Below, piece by piece: positions 19,401 through 29,894 of a stretch of 64,000 nucleotides of DNA (its first letter is position 1; the number at the start of each line of letters is the position of its first letter). The translations under genes and the position numbers were made by a program. A model generated the notes under the pieces. It saw nothing but the letters and a program-made list of their open reading frames with translations, was not told where the DNA came from and searched no databases. The DNA is from Aquimarina longa SW024 (lineage in GTDB: Bacteria; Bacteroidota; Bacteroidia; Flavobacteriales; Flavobacteriaceae), in contig NZ_AVQK01000010.1 of assembly GCF_001401755.1 (NCBI RefSeq), positions 62,001-126,000 on the forward strand, read 5' to 3'.

Positions 19401-22400
19401 CTACTCATATTTTAACACAGGATGATCTAGATACAGCTAAGGTAGTAAATACAGCTACAGTCGGAAGTCAGGATCCAGGAGGAGGAAGTGTAACAGATAT
19501 TTCAGATGACCCAAACGATCCCAATAATAATGAAGATGATCCTACTGTTATTTCTTTGATGTCTACACCATCATTGATAGTGTCTAAAATAGCTGATGAC
19601 GATAGTAATGTTGTCGAAGGGCAATTGATTACATATACCTATGTGGTTACGAATACAGGAAATGTAACTTTTGATGAAGTAAGTATAAGTGATATACATT
19701 CCGGAACAGGAGTTCTAGGAGTTCTTACTTTACAGAGTACAACAGGGATTGATGATAGTAATGATAATGATGTAGATGAGTTAGGACCGGGTCAAACAGC
19801 TACTTGGACATCTGAATATACCATTACCACCGAAGATATTACAAATCAAACAGATATATCTAATACGGTTACTGCAACAGGAACTCCGAGAACAGGTAGC
19901 ATTACTAATCCTACTACTAATGAAACCATAACAGTTACCCCTGTAGAAACAATTTGTGGAGGAGTGACACTTTCATATGATTTGACTGCTAATGTAGTAG
20001 ATCCATCAATAACTTCTTTTAGTTGGTCTGCAGCGAATAATCCGTTAATCAAAGGAGAAACAATTACAACTTCAACAAGTTCGAGTATTACAGATACACT
20101 AATTAACGATTTGACCACAAATCAAGATATTGTGTATACAATTACAGCTTTTGATGCAGGTGGAGTAGCTCAGGATGTGTACACTTATACAGTAACTGTA
20201 AAACCATCTCCCACAGTATTAAGTTTTCCAAAAAAGACTATTTGTAGTGAAGAAACGGTAACTAGAAACCTTATTAATGATATTGACAATTTTAATAGTA
20301 GTGTTGGTTTTTCGTGGTTCGCAACAGATAACCCAAATATAACAGGAGAGACTACAACCATTTCGACAGATTCAAAAATAGAAAATACATTAGTAAATAT
20401 GAGTGCTTCTCCTCAGGATGTAGTGTATACAATTACACCAACATCAAAAACAGGATGTCAAGGTACGATTTATACATATACAGTAACAGTAAATCCTAAG
20501 CCAGTAGCAACTACTCCAACCGATACCGTTTGTAGTGCTATTGCACTAAATCATGATTTAAGCAGTGATGTAAACATATCCGGTTCAACTTTTAGTTGGT
20601 TAGCAGGCGATAATCCAAATGTAAGTGGGGAGACGACTACGACAACTACCACCACTACTATTACAGATGTATTGACCAATACCAGTGGTAGTATTCAAAC
20701 AGTGATCTATACGATTACTCCAAAGAGTCCAGACGGTTGTTTTGGAGATCCATATAAATATACTGTTACGATTAACCCCGAACCTTTTGTAGCTAAATCT
20801 CCAACCGATACCGTGTGTAGCGCTAGTGCATTAAACCATGATTTAAGCAGTGATGTAAACATATCCGGTTCAACTTTTAGTTGGTTAGCAGGTGATAATC
20901 CAAATGTAAGTGGGGAGACGACTACGACAACTACCACCACTACTATTACAGATGTATTAACCAATACCAGTGGTAGTATTCAAACAGTGATTTATACGAT
21001 TACTCCAAAGAGTCCAGACGGTTGTTTTGGAGATCCATATAAATATACTGTTACGATCAATCCCGAACCTTTTGTAGCTAAATCTCCGATTGATACCGTG
21101 TGTAGTGCTATTGCACTAAACCATGATTTAAGCAGTGATGTCAATGTATCGGGTTCGACTTTTAGTTGGTTAGCAGGGGATAATCCAAATGTAAGTGGGG
21201 AGACGACTACGACAACTACCACCACTACTATTACAGATGTATTGACCAATACCAGTGGTAGTATTCAAACAGTGATCTATACGATTACTCCAAAGAGTCC
21301 AGACGGTTGTTTTGGAGATCCATATAAATATACTGTTACGATCAATCCCGAACCTTTTGTAGCTAAATCTCCAACCGATACCGTGTGTAGCGCTAGTGCA
21401 TTAAACCATGATTTAAGCAGTGATATAAACATATCCGGTTCAACTTTTAGTTGGTTAGCAGGGGATAATCCAAATGTAAGTGGGGAGACGACTACGACAA
21501 CTACCACCACTACTATTACAGATGTATTGACCAATACCAGTGGTAGTATTCAAACAGTGATCTATACGATTACTCCAAAGAGTCCAGACGGTTGTTTTGG
21601 AGATCCATATAAATATACTGTTACGATCAATCCCGAACCTTTTGTAGCTAAATCTCCGATTGATACCGTGTGTAGTGCTATTGCACTAAACCATGATTTA
21701 AGCAGTGATGTCAATGTATCGGGTTCGACTTTTAGTTGGTTAGCAGGCGATAATCCAAATGTAATTGGGGAGACAACTACGACAACTACCACCACTATTA
21801 TTACAGATGTATTGACCAATACCAGTGGCAATATTCAAACAGTGATCTATACGATTACTCCAAAGAGTCCAGACGGTTGTTTTGGGAATCCATATAAATA
21901 TACTGTTACGATCAATCCCGAACCTTTTGTAGCTAAATCTCCAACCGATACGGTGTGTAGCGCTAATGCATTAAACCATGATTTAAGTAGTGATGTAAAC
22001 ATATCCGGTTCAACTTTTAGTTGGTTAGCAGGTGATAATCCAAATGTAATTGGGGAGACGACTACGACAACTACCACCACTACTATTACAGATGTATTGA
22101 CCAATACCAGTGGTAGTATTCAAACAGTGATCTATACGATTACTCCAAAGAGTCCAGACGGTTGTTTTGGAGATCCATACACCTATACTGTTACGATACG
22201 TCCCGAACCTTTTGTAGCTAAACCTCCAACCGATACCGTCTGTAGCGCTATTGCATTAAACCATGATTTAAGCGGTGATGTCAATGTATCGGGTTCGACT
22301 TTTAGTTGGTTAGCAGGTGATAATCCAGATGTAACAGGAGAAACGACTACGACAACTACCACCACTACTATTACGGATGTATTGACCAATACCAGTGGTA

Positions 22401-25400
22401 GTATTCAAACAGTGATCTATACGATTACTCCAAAGAGTCCTGATGGCTGTTTTGGAACTCCATACACCTATACTGTTACGATCAATCCCGAACCTTTTGT
22501 AGCAACTACTCCAACCGATACCGTTTGTAGTGCTAGTGCATTAAACCATGATCTAACAGGAGATGTTAATTTAGCAGGAACATCTTTTATATGGGTAGCA
22601 CTTGATAATCCTGATGTAATAGGAGAAACGTTGATGTCTAGTACGACTACTACTATTACAGATGTACTTAAAAATATATCTGGAATTCCTCAAGAGGTTA
22701 CTTATGCGATATCACCAACTAGCATGAATGGTTGTTTAGGAACTTCTTTTGTGTACTCTTATGTAGTTACTGTAAATCCCGAACCTTTTGTGGCAACTAC
22801 TCCAACCGATATCGTTTGTAATAATGTTCCGTTGAATCATGATTTGATCGATGATATAAATGTAGTGGGTTCGACTTTTAGTTGGGTAGCAGTCGATAAT
22901 CCAAATGTAAGTGGGGAGACGACTACGACAACTACCACCACTACTATTACAGATGTATTAACCAATACCAGTGATAGTATTCAAACAGTGATCTATACGA
23001 TTACTCCAAAGAGTCCAGACGGTTGTTCTGGAGATCCATACACCTATACTGTTACGATCAATCCCGAACCTTTTGTGGCAACTGCTCCTACCACTACTAT
23101 TTGTAGTTCTAGTGCATTAAACCATGATTTAAGCAGTGATGTAAACATATCGGGTTCGACTTTTAGTTGGTTAGCAGGTGATAATCCAAATGTAATAGGA
23201 GAAACGACTACGACAACTACCACCACTACTATTACAGATGTATTGACTAACACCAGTGGCAATATTCAAACAGTGATGTATACGATTACTCCAAAGAGTC
23301 CAGACGGTTGTTTTGGAACTCCATACACCTATACCGTTACGATACGTCCCGAACCTTTTGTAGCTAAATCTCCAACCGATACGGTGTGTAGCACTAGTGC
23401 ATTAAACCATGATTTAAGCAGTGATGTAAACATATCGGGTACGACTTTTAGTTGGTTAGCAGGTGATAATCCAAATGTAACAGGAGAGACGACTACGACA
23501 ACTACCACCACTACTATTACAGATGTATTGACCAATACCAGTGGCAATATTCAAACAGTGATCTATACAATTACTCCAAAGAGTCCAGACGGTTGTTCTG
23601 GAGATCCATACACCTATACTGTTACGATCAATCCCGAACCTTTTGTAGTTAAATCTCCAATCGATACGGTGTGTAGCGCTATTGCATTAAACCATGATTT
23701 AAGCAGTGATGTCAATGTATCGGGTTCGACCTTTAGTTGGTTAGCAGGGGATAATCCAAATGTAATTGGGGAGACGACTACGACAACTACCACCACTACT
23801 ATTACAGATGTATTGACCAACACCAGTGGTAGTATTCAAACAGTGATCTATACGATTACTCCAAAGAGTTCAGACGGTTGTTCTGGAGATCCATACACCT
23901 ATACCGTTACGATCAATCCCGAACCTTTTGTGGCAACTGCTCCTACCACTACTATTTGTAGTTCTATTGCATTAAACCATGATTTAAGCAGTGATGTAAA
24001 CATATCGGGTTCGACTTTTAGTTGGTTAGCAGGTGATAATCCAAATGTAATAGGAGAAACGACTACGACAACTACCACCACTACTATTACAGATGTATTG
24101 ACCAATACCAGTGGTAGTATTCAAACAGTGATGTATACGATTACTCCAAAGAGTCCAGACGGTTGTTCTGGAACTCCATACACCTATACTGTTACGATCA
24201 ATCCCGAACCTTTTGTAGCTAAATCTCCAACCGATACGGTGTGTAGCGCTATTGCATTAAACCATGATTTAAGCAGTGATGTAAACATATTGGGTACGAC
24301 TTTTAGTTGGGTAGCAAGTGATAATCCAAATGTAACAGGAGAAACGACTACGACAACTACCACCACTACTATTACAGATGTATTGACCAATACCAGTGGT
24401 AGTATTCAAACAGTGATGTATACGATTACTCCAAAGAGTCCAGACGGTTGTTTTGGAACTCCATATAAATATACCGTTACGATTAACCCCGAACCTTTTG
24501 TAGCTAAATCTCCAATCGATACGGTGTGTAGCGCTATTGCATTAAACCATGATTTAAGCAGTGATGTCAATGTATCGGGTTCGACTTTTAGTTGGTTAGC
24601 AGGGGATAATCCAAATGTAATTGGGGAGACGACTACGACAACTACCACCACTACTATTACAGATGTATTGACCAATACCAGTGGTAGTATTCAAACAGTG
24701 ATCTATACGATTACTCCAGAGAGTCCAGACGGTTGTTCTGGAGATCCATACACCTATACCGTTACGATCAATCCCGAACCTTTTGTGGCAACTGCTCCTA
24801 CCACTACTATTTGTAGTTCTATTGCATTAAACCATGATTTAAGCAGTGATGTAAACATATCGGGTTCGACTTTTAGTTGGTTAGCAGGTGATAATCCAAA
24901 TGTAATAGGAGAAACGACTACGACAACTACCACCACTACTATTACAGATGTATTGACCAACACCAGTGGCAGTATTCAAACAGTGATCTATACGATTACT
25001 CCAAAGAGTCCAGACGGTTGTTTTGGAACTCCATATAAATATACTGTTACGATCAATCCCGAACCTTTTGTAGCTAAATCTCCAACCGATACGGTGTGTA
25101 GTGCTATTGCATTAAACCATGATTTAAGCAGTGATATAAACATATTGGGTACGACTTTTAGTTGGGTAGCAAGTGATAATCCAAATGTAATAGGAGAAAC
25201 GACTACGACAACTACCACCACTACTATTACAGATGTATTGACCAACACCAGTGGTAGTATTCAAACAGTGATCTATACGATTACTCCAAAGAGTCCAGAC
25301 GGTTGTTCTGGAACTCCATACACCTATACTGTTACGATCAATCCCGAACCTTTTGTAGCTAAATCTCCAATCGATACGGTGTGTAGCGCTATTGCATTAA

Positions 25401-28400
25401 ACCATGATTTAAGCAGTGATATAAACATATTGGGTACGACTTTTAGTTGGGTAGCAAGTGATAATCCAAATGTAACAGGAGAAACGACTACGACAACTAC
25501 CACCACTACTATTACAGATGTATTGACCAATACCAGTGGTAGTATTCAAACAGTGATCTATACGATTACTCCAAAGAGTCCAGACGGTTGTTTTGGAGAT
25601 CCATATAAATATACTGTTACGATCAATCCCGAACCTTTTGTAGCTAAATCTCCAACCGATACGGTGTGTAGTGCTATTGCATTAAACCATGATTTAAGCA
25701 GTGATGTAAACATATCGGGTACGACTTTTAGTTGGTTAACAGTTGATAATCCAAATGTAATTGGGGAGACGACTACGACAACTACCACCACTACTATTAC
25801 AGATGTATTGACCAACACCAGTGGTAGTATTCAAACAGTGATGTATACGATTACTCCAAAGAGTCCAGACGGTTGTTCTGGAGATCCATACACCTATACC
25901 GTTACGATCAATCCCGAACCTTTTGTGGCAACTGCTCCTACCACTACTATTTGTAGTTCTATTGCATTAAACCATGATTTAAGCAGTGATGTAAACATAT
26001 CGGGTTCGACTTTTAGTTGGGTAGCAATTGATAATCCAAATGTAACAGGAGAAACGACTACGACAACTACCACCACTACTATTACAGATGTATTGACCAA
26101 TACCAGTGGTAGTATTCAAACAGTGATGTATACGATTACTCCAAAGAGTCCAGACGGTTGTTTTGGAACTCCATACACCTATACCGTTACGATCAATCCC
26201 GAACCTTTTGTAGCTAAATCTCCAATCGATACGGTGTGTAGCGCTATTGCATTAAACCATGATTTAAGCAGTGATGTCAATGTATCGGGTACGACTTTTA
26301 GTTGGTTAGCAAGTGATAATCCAGATGTAACAGGAGAAACGACTACGACAACTACCACCACTACTATTACAGATGTATTGACCAATACCAGTGGTAGTAT
26401 TCAAACAGTGATCTATACGATTACTCCAAAGAGTCCAGACGGTTGTTTTGGAACTCCATACACCTATACTGTTACGATCAATCCCGAACCTTTTGTAGCA
26501 ACTATTCCAACCGATACCGTCTGTAGCGCTATTGCATTAAACCATGATTTAAGCGGTGATGTCAATGTATCGGGTTCGACCTTTAGTTGGTTAGCAGGTG
26601 ATAATCCAAATGTAATTGGGGAGACGACTACGACAACTACCACCATTACTATTACAGATGTATTGACCAATACCAGTGGTAGTATTCAAACAGTGATCTA
26701 TACGATTACTCCAAAGAGTCCAGACGGTTGTTTTGGAGATCCATACACCTATACTGTTACGATTAACCCCGAACCTTTTGTAGCAACTATTCCAACCGAT
26801 ACGGTGTGTAGTGCTATTGCACTAAACCATGATTTAAGCAGTGATGTCAATGTATCGGGTACAACTTTTAGTTGGTTAGCAGGGGATAATCCAAATGTAA
26901 TTGGGGAGACGACTACGACAACTACCACCACTACTATTACAGATGTATTGACCAATACCAGTGGTAGTATTCAAACAGTGATGTATACGATTACTCCAAA
27001 GAGTCCAGACGGTTGTTTTGGAACTCCATACACCTATACCGTTACGATCAATCCCGAACCTTTTGTGGCAACTGCTCCTACCACTACTATTTGTAGTTCT
27101 AGTGCATTAAACCATGATTTAAGCAGTGATGTAAACATATTGGGTTCGACCTTTAGTTGGTTAGCAGGGGATAATCCAAATGTAATTGGGGAGACGACTA
27201 CGACAACTACCACCACTACTATTACAGATGTATTGACCAATACCAGTGGTAGTATTCAAACAGTGATGTATACGATTACTCCAAAGAGTCCAGACGGTTG
27301 TTTTGGAGATCCATACACCTATACTGTTACGATTAACCCCGAACCTTTTGTAGCTAAATCTCCAATCGATACTGTTTGTAGTGCTAGTGCATTAAACCAT
27401 GATTTAAGCAGTGATGTCAATGTATCGGGTTCGACTTTTAGTTGGGTAGCAGTTGATAATCCAAATGTAACAGGAGAGACGATTACGACAACTACCACCA
27501 CTACTATTACAGATGTATTGACCAATACCAGTGGCAATATTCAAACAGTGATGTATACGATTACTCCAAAGAGTCCAGACGGTTGTTTTGGAACTCCATA
27601 CACCTATACCGTTACGATCAATCCCGAACCTTTTGTGGCAACTGCTCCTACTACTACTATTTGTAGTGCAATTGCATTAAACCATGATTTAAGCAGTGAT
27701 GTAAACATATCGGGTTCGACTTTTAGTTGGTTAGCAGTTGATAATCCAGATGTAACAGGAGAAACGACTATTGCAACTACTGCTACTAGTATCACAGATG
27801 TATTGACCAATATTAGTGATAGTATCCAAACGGTTGTCTATACAATTACTCCAACAAGCCCAAGTGGTTGTACTGCCGATCCATTTAGATATACTGTTGT
27901 TGTTTTGCCTCAACCAGAATTAGTAGTTACTAAAGAAGCACTTCTACCATCAGATGGGAATTATGATACTGTTGGAGAAGTGATTACTTATACGATCACT
28001 ATTCAAAACCCAAAAGAAATTTCTATTAATACGATTAATATTACCGATCCTAACGCAGATTTTATAAGTATCACTAATATTCCAAGTTTGGCAGAAAATT
28101 CTTCTGTTACTTTTACGGCAACACATAGTATCACACAAGAAGATTTAGATAATGGAAGAGTTACTAATACTTTAACAGCAAAAGGGGTAGATGCTTGTGG
28201 TAGAGTAGTATTAGATATATCGGATGATCCAAATACAGGGGCATCAAATGACCCTACAGTTGTACTACTGGATCAAAATCCTAAGATGAGTCTAATTAAA
28301 TTGGCAGATATCGCTCCGGATGGTTCTTGGGATGAAGTCAATGAGGTGATAAACTATTCTTTAATACTTAAGAATACAGGGAATGTAACCTTAACTAATG

Positions 28401-29836
28401 TACTAGTTACAGATCCTAATGCAGATACAGGAAGTGTTATGCCTTCTAATATCCCTATTCTTAATCCAGGACAACAAATTTCGATTACTGCTAGTCATAC
28501 AATCACTCAGACAGATTTAGATCATGGAAGCATTAGCAATTCGGCTATGGTAGAAGCAAGAGATCCGAATGATACTATAATTTCGGATATATCAGATGAT
28601 CCAAATAATCTAGATGATGTAGATGTTAATGGAGATGGAGACCCAGATGATGTGACAATTACTAGTACTTTACAATCCATAAAATTAGATGTTACTAAAG
28701 TAGTTGATGTAGATTCTTATACAGAAATCGGAGATGTTTTACTCTATACTATAGAGGTAATAAATACAGGTAATGTAGCAGTGTTTGATATAATAGTAGA
28801 AGACCCAATGATTGATTTTACAAGTATTAATACGATAGACAAGCTTGCGCCAAAGGAGTCATTTACTGTTACAGGTGGGCATGTTGTAACTACAGATGAT
28901 ATCATAAGAGGATTTATTACAAATACTGCAATAGTAAAAGCATTTCTAGCGAATAGATCAACACTAATTACAGAGGATTCTGATGACCCTAATACTTCTA
29001 CAAATATAGATAATGATGCTGATGGCGATTTTGAAGATCCAACCATAAGTTATCTAGATTCTGATGGTGATGGTATTATTAATATAGATGACTTAGATGA
29101 TGATAATGATGGAATTACTGATATAGAAGAGCAGAAAGGAGATCCTTTACTAGATACAGATGGTGATGGTATTATAGATAGTATTGACTTAGATTCTGAT
29201 GGGGATGGTCTTTTTGATTATATAGAATCGGGGCATAATAGTGTAGATACAGATGGTGATGGCAGAATAGAAGGACCATTTGGAAATGACGGAGTTCCGG
29301 ATAGCGTCCAAGATGATGTTAATGGAGGAGAAGTTAATTATACCCTTCAGGATACAGATGGGGACGGTATTGATGATTTTCAGGATAACGATGATGATGA
29401 TGATGCTATTTTGACAGCTGATGAAAACCCTGATCCAAATCAAGACGGGATTCCTGAAGATGCTTTTGATATAGATAACGATGGAATTCCTGATTATTTA
29501 GAACCTAATAATAGTAATCCAAATGCAGAAGATGATATAGAGGTATTTAATATTGTTACACCTAATGGTGATGGGGATCATGATGCATTTATTATAAGAG
29601 ATATTGAAAAGTTTCCGGATAATGATTTAAAAATATTTAATAGGTGGGGCGTATTAGTATATGAAGCACGTGGATATGGGCAGAATGATAAGTTTTTTAG
29701 AGGAATATCTAAAGGAAGAGTTACTGTTAATCAAGATCGACAGTTACCTGTAGGGACATATTTTTATATTCTTACATATAGGCTAGAAAATGGTAAACAG
29801 AAGAAGAGATCAGACTACTTATATATTAATAAATAA
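16421..29836 (+). CDS. Giant T9SS type B secreted repeat adhesin (SprB-like), 4471 aa
   Basis: Signal peptide (residues 1-20), then a beta-rich region resembling IgGFc-binding domains (~25-480; FVRANGSDVNETPIIIGTQNGT). Next are an Ig-like segment ending ILSVYNC (~480-545), several DUF11-type domains (~546-1165; ITYTIVATSVGN, TATHTITQ) and two divergent PKD-like units. Then 26 near-identical 95-residue PKD-like repeats run from about 1362 to 3834 (CSAIALNHDLSSDVN, a Thr run, YTITPKSPDGC, YTVTINPEPFVA). More DUF11 domains and thrombospondin type 3-like calcium repeats follow (~4205-4350; DSDGDGIINIDD). The final ~100 residues (IVTPNGDGDHDAF, IFNRWGVLVYE, GTYFYILTY) are a type B T9SS sorting domain. 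Like SprB it is followed by a PorP/SprF gene. Its role, surface attachment or gliding, is inferred. Confidence 0.92.
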   Translation: MKKYYILLSIIVFNSIGVYSQLSDLHYLPPLKQGSTGVGSINQQRVYLSTPEATPFDVKIYRGTNATPIATITNLSNTSSKTYNLANGNNGITLVNTASTGTVLNTAGLRFETLGGQKFYVNYRGRSNSQAASLTSKGKKALGTSFKWGGRPNYGNGHNTLNAVLGIMATQDNTTVTIFDYGSDCTFRSGNTANGITADNLTIVLNAGQSYVLEAPRNNGVANIDCWLGASIQSNKQIAISNGNLNGAPLPTSNSRDAGIDQPVPENVLGREYVFVRANGSDVNETPIIIGTQNGTDIFVNGSSTPITTINKGDYFVIPGANYSSASVGGNMYVTASKEIYAYQNIAGSSGIQTGGLNFIAPVNCLLPYFMDNIHNIRNIAGLNFAGEVIITASSSTLDTNIKVTDGNGSVTLPPSVPVTGTSDWKTITVSGLTGDVKVESTGPVAVGFFGVSGNAGVAGYFSGFDTVPVVELDTTGGGCLPGADIFEVTDGFDAYQWFQNGNQVAGATTNAYSPSEPGNFYVRVTRGACTYDSSILSVYNCDPEIVLTKTVDKSSVIEGETVTFTITVEQLGINPATNLIINDALPTELTFGAVTPSFGTWVAPDWIIGDMYRGEVHTLTVQATVNEVSIGSTVTNTISNSQTEIEGDTLPDDETEDVTIINNELEINKVDRPAPDGSYDTVGEVITYDFVIKNTGSQVIPTVTLKDPNIDIGSLSPISVTNLAVGASANFTATHTITQADIEADQVVNTAIAEGTLSNGFVISDISDDPDNPNSTTDDPTITMMDQKGALVLEKIAQPAPDGLYDALGEVITYELTVKNTGNVSINNVTITDSNADVGSINPVSIANLPAGTSAVFTAKHTIIQADFDNGNATNTATVTGTEVVEGTLITDTSDDPTTITPNDATVVSIPQYGQLDVTKVSSPPADGAFDTVGEVITYTIVATSVGNVSLTNINVVDPNADTIVLQSTTGTDSGGDHIVDSMLPTETATFIATHILTQDDLDTAKVVNTATVGSQDPGGGSVTDISDDPNDPNNNEDDPTVISLMSTPSLIVSKIADDDSNVVEGQLITYTYVVTNTGNVTFDEVSISDIHSGTGVLGVLTLQSTTGIDDSNDNDVDELGPGQTATWTSEYTITTEDITNQTDISNTVTATGTPRTGSITNPTTNETITVTPVETICGGVTLSYDLTANVVDPSITSFSWSAANNPLIKGETITTSTSSSITDTLINDLTTNQDIVYTITAFDAGGVAQDVYTYTVTVKPSPTVLSFPKKTICSEETVTRNLINDIDNFNSSVGFSWFATDNPNITGETTTISTDSKIENTLVNMSASPQDVVYTITPTSKTGCQGTIYTYTVTVNPKPVATTPTDTVCSAIALNHDLSSDVNISGSTFSWLAGDNPNVSGETTTTTTTTTITDVLTNTSGSIQTVIYTITPKSPDGCFGDPYKYTVTINPEPFVAKSPTDTVCSASALNHDLSSDVNISGSTFSWLAGDNPNVSGETTTTTTTTTITDVLTNTSGSIQTVIYTITPKSPDGCFGDPYKYTVTINPEPFVAKSPIDTVCSAIALNHDLSSDVNVSGSTFSWLAGDNPNVSGETTTTTTTTTITDVLTNTSGSIQTVIYTITPKSPDGCFGDPYKYTVTINPEPFVAKSPTDTVCSASALNHDLSSDINISGSTFSWLAGDNPNVSGETTTTTTTTTITDVLTNTSGSIQTVIYTITPKSPDGCFGDPYKYTVTINPEPFVAKSPIDTVCSAIALNHDLSSDVNVSGSTFSWLAGDNPNVIGETTTTTTTTIITDVLTNTSGNIQTVIYTITPKSPDGCFGNPYKYTVTINPEPFVAKSPTDTVCSANALNHDLSSDVNISGSTFSWLAGDNPNVIGETTTTTTTTTITDVLTNTSGSIQTVIYTITPKSPDGCFGDPYTYTVTIRPEPFVAKPPTDTVCSAIALNHDLSGDVNVSGSTFSWLAGDNPDVTGETTTTTTTTTITDVLTNTSGSIQTVIYTITPKSPDGCFGTPYTYTVTINPEPFVATTPTDTVCSASALNHDLTGDVNLAGTSFIWVALDNPDVIGETLMSSTTTTITDVLKNISGIPQEVTYAISPTSMNGCLGTSFVYSYVVTVNPEPFVATTPTDIVCNNVPLNHDLIDDINVVGSTFSWVAVDNPNVSGETTTTTTTTTITDVLTNTSDSIQTVIYTITPKSPDGCSGDPYTYTVTINPEPFVATAPTTTICSSSALNHDLSSDVNISGSTFSWLAGDNPNVIGETTTTTTTTTITDVLTNTSGNIQTVMYTITPKSPDGCFGTPYTYTVTIRPEPFVAKSPTDTVCSTSALNHDLSSDVNISGTTFSWLAGDNPNVTGETTTTTTTTTITDVLTNTSGNIQTVIYTITPKSPDGCSGDPYTYTVTINPEPFVVKSPIDTVCSAIALNHDLSSDVNVSGSTFSWLAGDNPNVIGETTTTTTTTTITDVLTNTSGSIQTVIYTITPKSSDGCSGDPYTYTVTINPEPFVATAPTTTICSSIALNHDLSSDVNISGSTFSWLAGDNPNVIGETTTTTTTTTITDVLTNTSGSIQTVMYTITPKSPDGCSGTPYTYTVTINPEPFVAKSPTDTVCSAIALNHDLSSDVNILGTTFSWVASDNPNVTGETTTTTTTTTITDVLTNTSGSIQTVMYTITPKSPDGCFGTPYKYTVTINPEPFVAKSPIDTVCSAIALNHDLSSDVNVSGSTFSWLAGDNPNVIGETTTTTTTTTITDVLTNTSGSIQTVIYTITPESPDGCSGDPYTYTVTINPEPFVATAPTTTICSSIALNHDLSSDVNISGSTFSWLAGDNPNVIGETTTTTTTTTITDVLTNTSGSIQTVIYTITPKSPDGCFGTPYKYTVTINPEPFVAKSPTDTVCSAIALNHDLSSDINILGTTFSWVASDNPNVIGETTTTTTTTTITDVLTNTSGSIQTVIYTITPKSPDGCSGTPYTYTVTINPEPFVAKSPIDTVCSAIALNHDLSSDINILGTTFSWVASDNPNVTGETTTTTTTTTITDVLTNTSGSIQTVIYTITPKSPDGCFGDPYKYTVTINPEPFVAKSPTDTVCSAIALNHDLSSDVNISGTTFSWLTVDNPNVIGETTTTTTTTTITDVLTNTSGSIQTVMYTITPKSPDGCSGDPYTYTVTINPEPFVATAPTTTICSSIALNHDLSSDVNISGSTFSWVAIDNPNVTGETTTTTTTTTITDVLTNTSGSIQTVMYTITPKSPDGCFGTPYTYTVTINPEPFVAKSPIDTVCSAIALNHDLSSDVNVSGTTFSWLASDNPDVTGETTTTTTTTTITDVLTNTSGSIQTVIYTITPKSPDGCFGTPYTYTVTINPEPFVATIPTDTVCSAIALNHDLSGDVNVSGSTFSWLAGDNPNVIGETTTTTTTITITDVLTNTSGSIQTVIYTITPKSPDGCFGDPYTYTVTINPEPFVATIPTDTVCSAIALNHDLSSDVNVSGTTFSWLAGDNPNVIGETTTTTTTTTITDVLTNTSGSIQTVMYTITPKSPDGCFGTPYTYTVTINPEPFVATAPTTTICSSSALNHDLSSDVNILGSTFSWLAGDNPNVIGETTTTTTTTTITDVLTNTSGSIQTVMYTITPKSPDGCFGDPYTYTVTINPEPFVAKSPIDTVCSASALNHDLSSDVNVSGSTFSWVAVDNPNVTGETITTTTTTTITDVLTNTSGNIQTVMYTITPKSPDGCFGTPYTYTVTINPEPFVATAPTTTICSAIALNHDLSSDVNISGSTFSWLAVDNPDVTGETTIATTATSITDVLTNISDSIQTVVYTITPTSPSGCTADPFRYTVVVLPQPELVVTKEALLPSDGNYDTVGEVITYTITIQNPKEISINTINITDPNADFISITNIPSLAENSSVTFTATHSITQEDLDNGRVTNTLTAKGVDACGRVVLDISDDPNTGASNDPTVVLLDQNPKMSLIKLADIAPDGSWDEVNEVINYSLILKNTGNVTLTNVLVTDPNADTGSVMPSNIPILNPGQQISITASHTITQTDLDHGSISNSAMVEARDPNDTIISDISDDPNNLDDVDVNGDGDPDDVTITSTLQSIKLDVTKVVDVDSYTEIGDVLLYTIEVINTGNVAVFDIIVEDPMIDFTSINTIDKLAPKESFTVTGGHVVTTDDIIRGFITNTAIVKAFLANRSTLITEDSDDPNTSTNIDNDADGDFEDPTISYLDSDGDGIINIDDLDDDNDGITDIEEQKGDPLLDTDGDGIIDSIDLDSDGDGLFDYIESGHNSVDTDGDGRIEGPFGNDGVPDSVQDDVNGGEVNYTLQDTDGDGIDDFQDNDDDDDAILTADENPDPNQDGIPEDAFDIDNDGIPDYLEPNNSNPNAEDDIEVFNIVTPNGDGDHDAFIIRDIEKFPDNDLKIFNRWGVLVYEARGYGQNDKFFRGISKGRVTVNQDRQLPVGTYFYILTYRLENGKQKKRSDYLYINK
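20505..27920 (+). repeat. 26 tandem 285-bp coding repeats
   Basis: Unit length is 285 bp (95 codons). I counted 26 copies by the invariant NHDL tetrapeptide. One block near 22,500-22,800 is divergent and the array gains 6 bp there. Copies differ in small interchangeable cassettes: AKSPTDTVC / AKSPIDTVC / ATAPTTTIC at the front, DVNISG / DVNVSG / DINILG in the middle, DPYKYTV / TPYTYTV at the end. Each holds a run of 8-10 Thr/Ile codons (ACT/ACG/ACA/ACC). The opposite strand of every unit is also open and would encode Val-rich frames, which I regard as artefacts. Confidence 0.95.
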
Positions 29837-29894
29837 TGTTATCAAAACACATAAAACTTACTTTTCTTGATAAGAATAATCAAACCTATTAAAA

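Noticed and set aside
20707..27810. Regular series of Val-rich open frames on the minus strand inside the adhesin gene
   Set aside because: They recur every 285 bp as the exact complement of the coding repeats. The Val runs are the complement of Thr codons, so they are shadow frames.
29045..29480. Asp-rich segment of the adhesin considered as a separate calcium-binding gene
   Set aside because: It is in frame with the adhesin and is a normal thrombospondin type 3-like linker before the sorting domain.
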